Shown one piece after another: positions 7,797 to 15,215 of a stretch of 15,215 nucleotides of DNA. Origin of the DNA: Bipolaris cookei (lineage: Eukaryota; Ascomycota; Dothideomycetes; Pleosporales; Pleosporaceae); contig NRSV01000179.1 of the NCBI GenBank assembly GCA_002286855.1, positions 1-15,215 on the forward strand. Direction: 5' to 3'. Each line of letters starts with the position of its first letter. The first letter of the stretch is position 1. Position numbers and translations under genes: made by a program. A model generated the notes under the pieces. It was not told the DNA's origin, did no database searches, and saw only the letters and a program-made list of their open reading frames with translations.

Positions 7797-8655
7797 CTGC
7801 ACAAAGAGGTAGATAGCTCTTTATCGAATTCATCACTATTTACCTTGCACTTATGGTTAACCCGTCACAACCTTACACGCTCAACGGAGCTGCGGATGCT
7901 ATGAGCCAAAGACCAGATTTGCGCGAGGACGGTTATCAAGAACCGCACGATACAGTACTTAGGAAGATGCCCGACGGTAGTCTAAAGTATAACCAACCGG
8001 AACTGGTTAGGGTAGCCAAGGTTGCCGAGCAGGTAGAAACGCTACAGCAGCAATGACAGCAGAAAGCAGCCAACTGGCAGTTCGAGCCCGACTAAGCAGG
8101 CTCGGACGAACTGTTGCAGAACGAACGAGAGTACTGAGATATGGTTTAGAAGGATCGAACCTATGTACGTCCACACATGAGATCTAGTCTCATCAAGGAA
8201 CCGCACGAGTCCCTGGGGTACGGACGTGTAGGAATCGAAGAAATCGTTAGATGACTGGTTAAGGTGTTTGCGATACCACGCTTGCAAGAGAACGTACAGG
8301 AGATCCTAAGCAACTGTTTGGTATGTTACCAGAACAAGCCTAAGACATATAATCTTTATGGCCTGTTACAACCCTTACAGCCACCATCTAGACCATGGAA
8401 CAGCATGTCGATAGACTTCATAGTGAAGCTTCCGAAATATTTAGAACCAGGATCAGCTCGACTTTGCGACACAATTCTGGTAATCGTGAACCGATTGACA
8501 AAGGCGGAAAGGTTTGTGCCCACGGAAGAGATTATTACGGCAGAAGAATGCGCGTACGAAGTCACCAAAGCATTAGTGTCAGAGCATGGGATACTGTTAG
8601 ATTGTCATGTGTTATCAAGGACGGTCAATTGATTGTGAAAAATGAATTGTATTGA
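7797..8655 (+). pseudogene. Ty3/gypsy pol remnant: RNase H end, integrase zinc-binding region and start of integrase core
   Basis: A single plus-strand frame contains gypsy pol landmarks in the usual order. These are an RNase H/linker stretch ending NGAADAMSQRPDL (7880-7922), an H2C2-type region with HESLGYGRVGIEE and CLVCYQNKP (about 8195-8340), and the integrase core start WNSMSIDFIVKLP with DTILVIVNRLTKAERFVPTEE (8395-8535). Stops lie in frame at 7814 (TAG), 8054 (TGA), 8093 (TAA), 8135 (TGA), 8147 (TAG) and 8252 (TGA). These are consistent with transitions in Trp, Arg or Gln codons, as in RIP. The second histidine of the zinc motif is replaced. Near 8610 the frame shifts: the expected SDRG-like stretch appears as VIKDGQL in another frame. 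Reverse transcriptase, protease, gag and LTRs are not in the window, so this is a dead fragment. Confidence 0.85.
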
Positions 8656-8825
8656 TCTGTCCTGTTGTGATTGTTCTCTGCCATTACTTATGTGCAGTGT
8701 CTTGCTATTGCCTCGGTAGGTGCTTGTTTCATGTAAGTAACAAAGTAGGTCGGCTGTAATTCATGCCGATATATCCTGGCATAATATCGACTGCGTTCCG
8801 CGGCTTAGGTTGCTGTCATCTGACA
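8656..8825. other. Unassigned sequence between gypsy remnant and LINE
   Basis: No coding similarity is recognised. The last 20 or so codons of the LINE RNase H frame (to TGA at 8761-8763) lie here but do not match the tail of the second LINE copy, so they are probably fortuitous flanking sequence. Confidence 0.5.
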
Positions 8826-9624
8826 CTTCTATACCGCTCGTAGTATGGAGTAGAAGTGCGAGTTTGAGTATTTTCTGGTCTAGAGTCTTTTTAAGCTTGT
8901 TTCTTTCTGCGCTGTAGAAGCCGCAGTGTAGAAGTAGATGCTCTGCTGTTTGCCGTCTCCCGCATTTGCACAGATCGCATTCTTTTCTCTTAAATCTCTT
9001 TAGGTACGAGTTGAAGTATCCGTGTCCTATCTTAAGAGAATAGAAAGAGCTAGAAATATCTTTGTTCGTGCCTCTCGGGATTGCTAGTTGGTTTTTGAGC
9101 TTTAGATCGAAGATAGCTCCGTAGCTAGTCTTCTTCTCTCTTGCTTTTTCCCTGTACTTTCTCCACTCTTCTGCTTGGCTGGCTCGTTGAAGGAGCTTAA
9201 TCTTAGTGCCTAGGAAGGCTAGGCTTGTTTGTGATTTTTTTGGTGTTTGTTTTGTAGCTTCCTTGGCTAAAGAGTCTGCTTTTTCGTTTCCTTCGATATC
9301 TGTATGGCCTGGCGCCCATTTCAAGAAGATCTTCGCTTTTCTGTTTCGGATAGCTTTGGCTGCTTTTTGGCACCGAATTACCCACTGCTGGCCAGGCTTA
9401 TCTGATAGACTCTGGAGCCTATAGATGGCAGCTTGGTTATCAGCGTAGACGTGGATGTTCTGACCTTTTTGGGCTGTTTTAGCGGCGTGTTCAAACGCTG
9501 CTGTAATGCCTTCAAGCTCTCCATTATAGACGAGTTGGTGCTCGCCTATATTCTTTGTCTCTGCGTAGATTTCTTCTTGGTTTGGGTTATAGACTGCTAG
9601 GCCTACTCCGATCCCGTCTCCGTC
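8761..9624 (-). CDS. LINE ORF2, RNase H domain and C-terminal knuckle in the -1 frame
   Basis: From 9624 on the minus strand, the frame reads DGDGIGVGLAVYNPNQEE and is open to TGA at 8761-8763. RNase H residues follow YSDAS of the upstream frame: E in VYNGELEGI, D in VYADNQAAI, and H and D in WAPGHTDIEGNEKAD. A Cys-rich CDLCKCGRRQTAEHLLLHC knuckle follows. The link to the upstream frame is at AAAAAAG (9630 to 9624 on the minus strand), where one extra A or a -1 ribosomal shift would join them exactly. RNase H would remove RNA from the RNA/DNA hybrid. The last residues, beyond 8826, are not part of the LINE by comparison with copy 2. Confidence 0.85.
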   Translation of the reverse strand, partial: DGDGIGVGLAVYNPNQEEIYAETKNIGEHQLVYNGELEGITAAFEHAAKTAQKGQNIHVYADNQAAIYRLQSLSDKPGQQWVIRCQKAAKAIRNRKAKIFLKWAPGHTDIEGNEKADSLAKEATKQTPKKSQTSLAFLGTKIKLLQRASQAEEWRKYREKAREKKTSYGAIFDLKLKNQLAIPRGTNKDISSSFYSLKIGHGYFNSYLKRFKRKECDLCKCGRRQTAEHLLLHCGFYSAERNKLKKTLDQKILKLALLLHTTSGIEVSDDSNLSRGTQSILCQDISA

Positions 9625-12602
9625 TTTTTTGAGGCGTCTGAGTAGATTACTATAGAGTTATCCTTCATCGTTTGGATATAATCTTTGTGTGTGGCTGTCT
9701 CTTCTTCTTTCGATTTCTTTGATATAGAGATACTGTAGTTGAGAGAATTCCATGGTCTGAACTTATATGGGATGATTTCTTCTATCTCTTGTGTATGTGG
9801 GATGGAGCTCGTGATAGTCGGTAGTTGTCTGGTCTTGTTTGGCTTTTTTGATAGCTGAAGGGTTGTTTTTTGTAACCTTGCAATAGCTTTTGTAATTGGA
9901 TGGGTTGGAGCTAGTTGTATAGCTCGCAGAACGTATTTTCGATTTGTTTGGCTTAGCCGTGTCGCTGGTGACGGCAAGCTAGCTTCGATACTTGTTGGGA
10001 TAGCTGGAGCTGTTTTAAATACTCCTAGTACCTTTCTGCAAGCCGCGTTGTGTAGCGGCTGAAGCTGATCTTTAATAAAGCTCTGGTTGTGCCAATAGAT
10101 TGGCGACCCATAGTCTGCAATGCTAGTAACGCATGCTAGATATAGTTGTCTAATAGCATAAGGAGATAGCCCGCGTTCTGTATTAGCTAGTCTCCCTAGT
10201 CTATTAAAAGCTGTTTTTGCTTGGCTGGCTCGGATAGCTACGTGCTTTCTAAAAGATAGCTTATTGTCGAGGTGTATCCCTAGCCACTTGATCGTATCTT
10301 TGTGGTGGATTTTCTCCTTACTAGGGAGTTCTAGGGGGATTTCTTTTCTTTTTTTGTCTTTTGTAAAGTGGATTAGCTCTGTCTTTGCTATATCGAATTC
10401 GATTGCTAGTTGTTTTCCTTTCGTAACTAGTTTGTTAACCTCGCGCTGCAGTATCTTGGCGTTTTTCTTAATAGACGTTGATGAGGTTGTAATTGAGATA
10501 TCGTCGATGTAGGAGAGCTGGAATCCATCTATTTGAGGGAACAGATCTCTAATATAGATGAGAAAGAAGATTGGTGAGACTGGGCTGCCCTGTGGGATGC
10601 CCGCGTTAATCTCGCTAAACTCTTCTATTTGGCCGTCAAAGGCGAGCCTTAGAGATCTGTTAGATAGAAAGGTCTTGGCCCAAGTGATTAGGCTGATGGG
10701 TAGGCCTAGTCTTTTTAGTGTATCTAGGAACTGATTGTGAGAGACGTGGTCGAACGCTCCTTTAACATCTAGAAAGACTGTTGATGTGATGTGGCCTTGT
10801 TGTTTTTGTTGCTGGATTTGATCTACGAGGAGTAGAGCTGCATCTATAGCTGATTTCTTTAGTCTCCCTCCTATCTGCGAGTCGTGTAGGAGGTTAGTAG
10901 TCTCAGCTAGGTAGCCGAGTCTCTTAGCTATTATCCGTTCTATTACTTTGCCTAGGCAGCTTAGTAGAGTAATTACTCTATAGGCCTTTGGGATAGAGTA
11001 GTCGGGTTTAGACGGCTTCTTTAGAATTGCTCCTGTAGCTCTTCTCCAGCAGGTTGGGTGGTATCCGTAGTTGAATAGCAGAGAGTAAGCTTTGAAGAAC
11101 GTATTTGGCTGAGCTTGGTAGGCAGCTGTGATAATTTCCTGTGATAAAGCGTCTGGGCCAGGCGAGCTACTTTTAACCTTATTAGAACAGGCCCGTTCTA
11201 GTTCGGCTATTGATAGCGCTGGCCACTCCCACTCTCTCTCTTGGTAGCTATTGAAACTTGGTGGTACTGTACTTGGGGGTGGAGGAAATAGTGCTTTTCG
11301 AAAGGCTTTGCACTTTCCTTTAAAAGAGGTTTCTAGCGTCTCTCCCTGGATAGGAGGGATTCTTTCTACTCTCTTCTCCTTAGTATAGTCCATAGCTTTA
11401 AAGATAGATTGTGGGTCTTCTTTTTCAAGGAAGTTATTCCAGTGCTCTCGTTTAGCTTTCTTAATTGCTGCTTGGTACGTTATTCGCGCTAGAAGGAAGT
11501 CTCTCTTGAAGGGGTAGGCTTCTTCTATAGAGGTAGCTTGAAGTTGTTGCGCGAATGTTCTTTGGCAGTGGGATACGTTTCTTCGTAGCTTAGTTAACTC
11601 CTGGCTCCACCAGGGCTTTGCTTTTAGCCCTTGTTTTAGTTGTGGAATAGCTTTATCTGCAGCCTGTTGGATTACTAGCGTAGTAGCGTCTCCAATTGCG
11701 TCTAGTTGCAGCTTAAGCTCGTTGTCTTGGCCTAGGAGTATATTTCTTGAATCTGCTTTTCTTGGTTGGTTGATCTGATCTAGTGATTGTAGAACTGCGT
11801 TGTTCTGTATAGCTTTACTTAGCTCTTCTCTAAATAGGTCCCAGTCTGCCCTTTTAGTATTGTATCTTGTTTGGCTGGTAGGGTTATTAACTAGGTCCTT
11901 TGTTGTGCGGATAGAGAAGAGTATTCCATGGTGATCAGATCCGGGTTCTGTTGTAATTTGCCAGTCTTTTATTTTATCTTCTAGATCTGGAGTAGCGATA
12001 GATAGATCTAGTGTTGTTTCTCGAGACATATTAGGTCTAAAGAAGGTGGTAGCTCCTGGCGTGTTAAGGAGGCTAAGGCTCTGGTCTTCTATCCAATCTG
12101 CTAGTTGTTGGCCGCCTTGGCTAGTATTGCTACAGCCTGGGTCCCACCAGGGGTGGTGCTCGTTGGCGTCTATTAGTAGAAGAGTAGATATTGGTAGCCG
12201 GGTATTTGCGAGTAGTCTTTGAAAGGTTTTTATATTTTCTGCGTTTTTTTGATTATACACGTTGTAGATGTTGAACTTTGAGCGTCCTTCTTGGATCGTG
12301 ATAGCAATAGCGTCGGGGTCAGCTATCTCCTCTAGCTGGCTAACCTCTGCTGTTAGAGATCTAGATATATAAAATAGAGCTCTTGGGCGGAGGCTAGGGT
12401 CTGCTTTTGGAAAGATTTGGTAGAAGCTTTGGTGGGCTATTGACCTTGGGGCTTCGTAGTTATTGCTGCTAGAAGGCGCAATCCACGGCTCTTGGATTGC
12501 GATAATATCAACTTTAAGCTCGATTGCTAGTTGCAGCGTTGATTCTGTCGTACGTGGGTTTTTATTTAAGTTTATTTGTAGTACTTTAAGGTTTTCTATC
12601 AT
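9603..12602 (-). CDS. LINE ORF2, endonuclease plus reverse transcriptase (Tad-like)
   Basis: This 999-codon frame starts MIENLKVLQINLNKN. Residues 1-230 form an EEP/AP-endonuclease domain: N11-N15 in INLNKN, E38 in IQEPW, D145 and N147 in LLIDANEHH, and SDHHG with D223 and H224. The reverse transcriptase spans about 490-760: motif A FLDVKGAFDH with D612, motif B AGIPQGSPVSP, and motif C YIDD with D700 and D701, followed by IKWLGIHLDNKLSF. The first RNase H residues appear at the end (IYSDASKK, D989), then the frame closes at 9603 a few codons later. In the -1 frame the RNase H continues without a break. The protein nicks target DNA and primes reverse transcription there. All visible catalytic residues are present, so this ORF looks functional apart from the frame change. 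Confidence 0.9.
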   Translation of the reverse strand: MIENLKVLQINLNKNPRTTESTLQLAIELKVDIIAIQEPWIAPSSSNNYEAPRSIAHQSFYQIFPKADPSLRPRALFYISRSLTAEVSQLEEIADPDAIAITIQEGRSKFNIYNVYNQKNAENIKTFQRLLANTRLPISTLLLIDANEHHPWWDPGCSNTSQGGQQLADWIEDQSLSLLNTPGATTFFRPNMSRETTLDLSIATPDLEDKIKDWQITTEPGSDHHGILFSIRTTKDLVNNPTSQTRYNTKRADWDLFREELSKAIQNNAVLQSLDQINQPRKADSRNILLGQDNELKLQLDAIGDATTLVIQQAADKAIPQLKQGLKAKPWWSQELTKLRRNVSHCQRTFAQQLQATSIEEAYPFKRDFLLARITYQAAIKKAKREHWNNFLEKEDPQSIFKAMDYTKEKRVERIPPIQGETLETSFKGKCKAFRKALFPPPPSTVPPSFNSYQEREWEWPALSIAELERACSNKVKSSSPGPDALSQEIITAAYQAQPNTFFKAYSLLFNYGYHPTCWRRATGAILKKPSKPDYSIPKAYRVITLLSCLGKVIERIIAKRLGYLAETTNLLHDSQIGGRLKKSAIDAALLLVDQIQQQKQQGHITSTVFLDVKGAFDHVSHNQFLDTLKRLGLPISLITWAKTFLSNRSLRLAFDGQIEEFSEINAGIPQGSPVSPIFFLIYIRDLFPQIDGFQLSYIDDISITTSSTSIKKNAKILQREVNKLVTKGKQLAIEFDIAKTELIHFTKDKKRKEIPLELPSKEKIHHKDTIKWLGIHLDNKLSFRKHVAIRASQAKTAFNRLGRLANTERGLSPYAIRQLYLACVTSIADYGSPIYWHNQSFIKDQLQPLHNAACRKVLGVFKTAPAIPTSIEASLPSPATRLSQTNRKYVLRAIQLAPTHPITKAIARLQKTTLQLSKKPNKTRQLPTITSSIPHTQEIEEIIPYKFRPWNSLNYSISISKKSKEEETATHKDYIQTMKDNSIVIYSDASKKTETGSE
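9624..9630 (-). promoter_or_regulatory. A AAA AAG heptamer at the RT-RNase H frame change
   Basis: On the minus strand the codons are TCA AAA AAG, so A_AAA_AAG sits in the register used by known -1 slippery sites. A -1 shift here continues directly into RNase H. No clear downstream stem or pseudoknot was found. A single-base deletion in an A run, or a sequencing error, explains the frame change equally well. Confidence 0.35.
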
Positions 12603-12650
12603 TATGATTTAANTTTCTTCTTTTATTGTTCTTTTCTCTTGTTTTTCTTT
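12603..12650 (-). repeat. A-rich tract between LINE copy 2 stop and LINE copy 1 ORF2 start, with one ambiguous base
   Basis: After the copy 2 stop (TAG, 12651-12653) the minus strand is strongly A-rich, with only a few other bases. This looks like the 3' end or tail of a LINE. It runs up to the ATG of copy 1, and base 12613 is N in the assembly. Confidence 0.6.
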
Positions 12651-13019
12651 CTAGCCTTCTTGGCCAAGATGCCACTTTCTTGTTCCTATCCTTGTGCTAG
12701 TAATAAAAGCCAAGGTGGCTTCTATACCGCTCGTGGTATGGAGTAATAGTGGGAGTTTGAGTACTTTTTGGTTGAGAGTCTTTTTGAGCTGGTTTCTTTC
12801 TACGCTGTAGAAGCCGCAGTATAGAAGTAAATGCTCTGCCGTTTGTGGTCTCCCGCATCTGCAGAGCTCGCATTCTCTTCTCTTAAATCTCTTTAAGTAG
12901 GCGTTGAAGTATCCGTGTCCTATCTTAAGAGAGTAGAAGGAGCTTGAAATATCTCTTTTCGTGTCTCTTGGGATTGCTAGTTGGTTTTTTATCTTAAGAT
13001 CGAAGATAGCTCCATAGCT
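12651..13019 (-). pseudogene. LINE copy 2: C-terminal end of ORF2 (RNase H-distal knuckle and tail)
   Basis: A 123-codon minus-strand frame is open from 13019 to TAG at 12651-12653. Its first 301 bases are colinear with 8826-9126 of copy 1 and clearly similar, including the knuckle CELCRCGRPQTAEHLLLYC. It then continues past the point where copy 1 breaks, ending GIEATLAFITSTRIGTRKWH and five more residues. As I remember it, fungal Tad-like LINE proteins often end this way, so this is probably the true C-terminus. The fragment lacks everything upstream, where homology stops at 13019. It lies in the same orientation as copy 1 and directly before its ORF2. Confidence 0.8.
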
Positions 13020-13394
13020 CGAGCGGTTTATAGCTACGAAAATATATCAAACTGACTAGCGCATATACATACGAAACCATCATCCATTCAACTTCTACAT
13101 ATGTCCTTATGAAGTTAATGTATTACATAAGATGATCAGGGATTGGCGCAGGGTCAACTGCTTTGGACTTTGAAAAAATACATTCAGGATAAATTAGACG
13201 AAAGCGTGAGCTTTCTCTTTTAGAAGAGTGTTAACAATGAAATTTAGATCGCATCTACCTGGATCGTTAATGTTCCTCCTTGCGTGTTCGCAAACCTGGT
13301 AGGCCGAAACGAACCCATGAAATCCCATGGTGAATGTTGGGACATATATGAGGATCGATCTGACAACACCAGTCTTACCTCGGTCTTGCTACGG
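13020..13394. other. Intergenic sequence without a recognised gene
   Basis: AT-rich sequence following the LINE fragment. Short frames are present but lack motifs. Confidence 0.5.
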
Positions 13395-13455
13395 ACATAC
13401 AAGTCTCAGCAAGGGCATACAAGTCTCAACAGGGGAGCACATGTCTCAGCAGTGG
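13395..13455 (+). repeat. Three tandem 20-21-bp units
   Basis: Units at 13395-13414, 13415-13434 and 13435-13455 follow the pattern CATACAAGTCTCAGCAAGG with a few substitutions. The last unit runs into the hairpin at 13445-13478, whose left arm reuses its CTCAGCAG. Confidence 0.75.
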
Positions 13456-13478
13456 CAGGCTTGCCTGCTACTGCTGAG
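13445..13478. repeat. 16-bp inverted repeat with 2-base loop
   Basis: CTCAGCAGTGGCAGGC (13445-13460), loop TT, then the complement at 13463-13478 with 15 of 16 positions paired. As RNA it would form a strong hairpin; as DNA a cruciform. No T-tract follows, so it is not a bacterial-type terminator. Its role is unknown. Confidence 0.8.
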
Positions 13479-14056
13479 TATATAGCTACGTTGATAGCAT
13501 AGTGGCAGTCAATCAGTCAAATCTTCATTTTGTGTTTTGTACAACTGCAGTTGTTTTGACTCAACCCCACCTTTATCGTGCCAACAGTGAACATGTTTTT
13601 TGGCACACATCCATACCACATACATACGCATATAGTGCTGGCAGTCTCATTTGTATAGTATACAGCGCTCATGACCCTACAATCTGTCACGTGAGGCTGA
13701 TTGAGTTTGAACCTGTTGTTCTGCGTTAGCCCAAGAGAGCCAGTCTTAAATAAGACCGATTGCAAAGCCCCAGCAGAGTGCTGGTGTAGCTCAACCAGAC
13801 ACAAATTTCGGTCAGCACTCTACTGTGTACTGCTATAGCATAATGTAAAACCCAAGACGTACGCGTATAAGTGAGCAAAACAAGTATGTGAAAAAAAGCT
13901 TGATTGGAGGAGAGAGGATCTTGTGGGTGCCTACGTATAGTCGGTAGCTAAGGCACTAGTCCCTATAGGGTAAGTCTAGAGCCTTGCCATACTATGTACT
14001 ACGTAAGACACTCATCACTTGCAGTGCCCGCATTATGGCTTTGACATGCTAAACTA
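13479..14056. other. Intergenic sequence with minor inverted repeats and a TCACGTGA site
   Basis: CAGCAGAGTGCTG at 13771-13783 pairs with 13813-13825 (12 of 13 bases), and a TCACGTGA palindrome lies near 13688. The two overlapping frames at 13502-13804 lack recognisable motifs. A GTAAGT at 13970 and a TGCTAAACTAG ending at 14057 could bound an 88-base intron in the leader of the downstream microORF. Confidence 0.4.
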
Positions 14057-14068
14057 GGCAACATCACG

Positions 14069-14179
14069 ATGCCGGACAACCCTCCTGTCATAAAGAGGTG
14101 CTCAAATTGTGACGCAATCGTCTCAACAACTACTACGAAATGTTTGAATTGCGGAGGAACCAATTTCAACCCAGCTTAA
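14069..14179 (+). CDS. Candidate 36-residue four-cysteine zinc-ribbon microprotein
   Basis: The frame begins ATGCCGGACAACCC and encodes MPDNPPVIKRCSNC followed by 22 more residues to TAA at 14177-14179. Cysteines 11, 14, 25 and 28 form C-x2-C-x10-C-x2-C, and the second pair sits in CLNCGG, a typical zinc-knuckle turn. The protein is otherwise Thr/Asn-rich with no membrane segment. The base at -3 is A, favourable for initiation. An upstream in-frame stop at 14042-14044 limits extension. An 88-base GTAAGT...CTAG candidate intron ends 11 bases before the ATG, but joining its exons does not lengthen the frame because TAG precedes the donor. I do not recognise a family. It could also be the last exon of a gene with another structure, or chance. 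Such ribbons usually bind nucleic acid or protein. Confidence 0.4.
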   Translation: MPDNPPVIKRCSNCDAIVSTTTTKCLNCGGTNFNPA

Positions 14180-14626
14180 GAGACTATCGATTTGATATAA
14201 TGTAATTCACTATCAAGTCAGTTAACGTGAGGCGGATTTACATGTTTGTAGTCATTCGTGACAAAAATTCTAAAAAGTGATTTCTCGCTGTCTGCCGTAT
14301 TTTTGCTCGTGATTATTACTGTGATGCTTATCTAGTAAGTGTAACGGCGCAGGCAAGACTACTCGGATCAGTATCGGCAGGTAGTGTCACTCAGAGGCAT
14401 ATGGGAGTGCGTGGGACAGCAGAAGAGCCTTGATTCGAATAGACACCTATAGGCCTTGTACGAAAGGATATCAAAAGTCTACAGAGCTAGCTACAGGAGA
14501 TGTCTCAATAAATACCCGTCCTTAGTCGGGTCCGACTCGGATCCGACTCAAGAACCAATAACTGCTGAAGGGGGCGGCGGATATTTGCTCCGACCCAGCT
14601 CCGGTAGGGGTCCGGTACTGGGCAGA
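14180..14626. other. Intergenic sequence without a recognised gene
   Basis: No convincing frame, tRNA or transposon end was seen. A short TCCGACTC direct repeat lies near 14530-14550. Confidence 0.45.
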
Positions 14627-14645
14627 ACTGTAACGTCGTTACAGT
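14627..14645. repeat. ACTGTAACG palindrome with one-base centre
   Basis: ACTGTAACG (14627-14635), T, CGTTACAGT (14637-14645) is a perfect 9-bp inverted repeat. It could bind a dimeric protein. It lies just upstream of the possible LTR start at 14656. Confidence 0.6.
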
Positions 14646-14931
14646 AAGCTGCAAGTGTTAAGTAACTAGCACGTGACTATCTATTTTAAGCTTACCTCTT
14701 TCTAGCTAGCTTAGTAATCGCAATTATATCAGCACTGCTGATTAGTGCATCGGATACAGAAGTACTAAGCCGTGTAGCGATCACGCACGAATCAGTTCAA
14801 CAACAAGCCCCTACCGCTAATGAGTAGGCTTGGACGATTGTATTGAATGCCTAAGTGCATACAGAAGCGATAGATGCGTTGCGACGGATAAAATTGATGG
14901 TGGTGGTCGTATACTCGTGTCAGATAAGTAG

Positions 14932-14967
14932 CAGAATCCGGGTGCTCAGTCGAGCACCAGGATTCTG
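14932..14967. repeat. 16-bp inverted repeat with 4-base loop
   Basis: CAGAATCCGGGTGCTC (14932-14947), loop AGTC, then the complementary arm 14952-14967, with 15 of 16 positions paired. This is a strong hairpin of unknown role. Confidence 0.8.
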
Positions 14968-15068
14968 TGATCCCAGCCAATCAGGGCTGATCGCCAAGGC
15001 CTACCCTAGGCGAGGCTGATACTAAGCCGCGTACCTGATGCAAAAAGCAATAGCGACAGCGTTCATAA

Positions 15069-15090
15069 GGCGGCGCGACTGCGCGCCGCC
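15069..15090. repeat. GC-rich 9-bp hairpin
   Basis: GGCGGCGCG (15069-15077), loop ACTG, CGCGCCGCC (15082-15090), perfect. It stands out in an AT-rich surrounding. No Helitron-type CTRRT end follows within about 15 bases on either strand. Confidence 0.75.
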
Positions 15091-15215
15091 TGCGAGGCAA
15101 GAACGACAACAGCAATCGATACAATCAATTTCCTCCATCAATTATCACAGTCTTTTATCACAGTGATCTAAATCTATCCTTGATCAGAAAACCCCTCATA
15201 GTCTGACAACTCGTG

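Larger units (their letters stand above)
8826..12602 (-). mobile_element. LINE copy 1: Tad-like non-LTR retrotransposon, ORF2 region only, 3' truncated
   Basis: Minus-strand order is AP-like endonuclease, reverse transcriptase, RNase H, then a Cys/His knuckle. This architecture is known from the fungal Tad clade. Its 3' limit is set by comparison with copy 2: bases 8826-9126 are colinear, without gaps, with 12719-13019. At 8826 copy 1 diverges and so lacks the normal C-terminal end. The 5' side begins at the ORF2 start codon (12602); no ORF1 (gag-like) was found upstream because another LINE fragment occupies that place. The long open frame suggests it is younger than the neighbouring gypsy and pogo-like elements. 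Confidence 0.85.

Noticed and set aside
7518..7802. 94-codon minus-strand frame
   Set aside because: No recognisable motif, overlaps the start of the gypsy remnant, and has no clear promoter or homologue that I can name.
13395..13455. CRISPR-like array
   Set aside because: Units are adjacent tandem repeats without spacers, in a eukaryotic setting.
13502..13804. Two overlapping frames on opposite strands (75 and 95 codons)
   Set aside because: They overlap each other, lack motifs, and are within the size expected by chance.
14425..14445. GATTCGAAT resembling a tRNA T-arm
   Set aside because: Flanking bases do not pair into a T-stem, and no acceptor or anticodon arm fits around it.
15060..15110. 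Helitron 3' end suggested by the GC-rich hairpin
   Set aside because: No CTRRT sequence follows at the expected distance on either strand, and no Rep/helicase coding sequence is present.

Overview
The window looks like nuclear DNA of a filamentous ascomycete (Pezizomycotina). The one complete host gene has short introns with GTAAGT donors and TAG acceptors. It is surrounded by typical fungal transposons: Fot1/pogo-type DDE elements, a hAT-type MITE, a Ty3/gypsy remnant and a Tad-like LINE with an RNase H domain. Several stop codons in the DNA transposons and the gypsy remnant can be explained by C-to-T or G-to-A changes, as expected from repeat-induced point mutation (RIP). I cannot name the species.

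Left block (1-4500) is a chain of DNA transposons joined at TA dinucleotides. Element A (1-165, minus strand, cut by the window edge) is followed by TATA, then element B (170-763, a 594-bp non-autonomous element with perfect 132-bp inverted ends), then TA, then element C (766-2615, a nearly complete 1.85-kb pogo-like element), then TA, then element D (2618 to about 4500, a different pogo-like transposase on the minus strand with three nonsense codons). B carries a 162-bp hAT-like MITE (389-550) flanked by a perfect 8-bp duplication. A, B and C share terminal sequence and the same short subterminal motif, so B was probably mobilised by the transposase of A or C.

Middle block (about 4500-7200) holds the host gene: a three-exon CocE/NonD-type (X-Pro dipeptidyl-peptidase S15-like) alpha/beta hydrolase of 618 codons, with a plausible promoter and a polyadenylation signal.

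Right-centre block (7797-13019) starts with a decayed gypsy pol fragment (RNase H end, integrase zinc-binding region and start of the integrase core). It is followed by a minus-strand LINE. Its ORF2 encodes endonuclease and reverse transcriptase in one frame and RNase H in the -1 frame after an in-frame A AAA AAG heptamer. Directly upstream of this ORF2 lies the 3' end of a second LINE copy in the same orientation, giving a head-to-tail junction. The first copy has lost its own 3' end at 8826.

The right flank (13020-15215) has no large gene. It contains a 20-bp tandem repeat running into a 16-bp hairpin, a possible 36-residue four-cysteine zinc-ribbon microprotein (14069-14179), two more strong hairpins, a palindrome, and a weak solo-LTR candidate. 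I did not find a clear new functional system. The most notable items are the A-B-C-D transposon chain, the LINE tandem with its frameshift heptamer, and the zinc-ribbon microORF.
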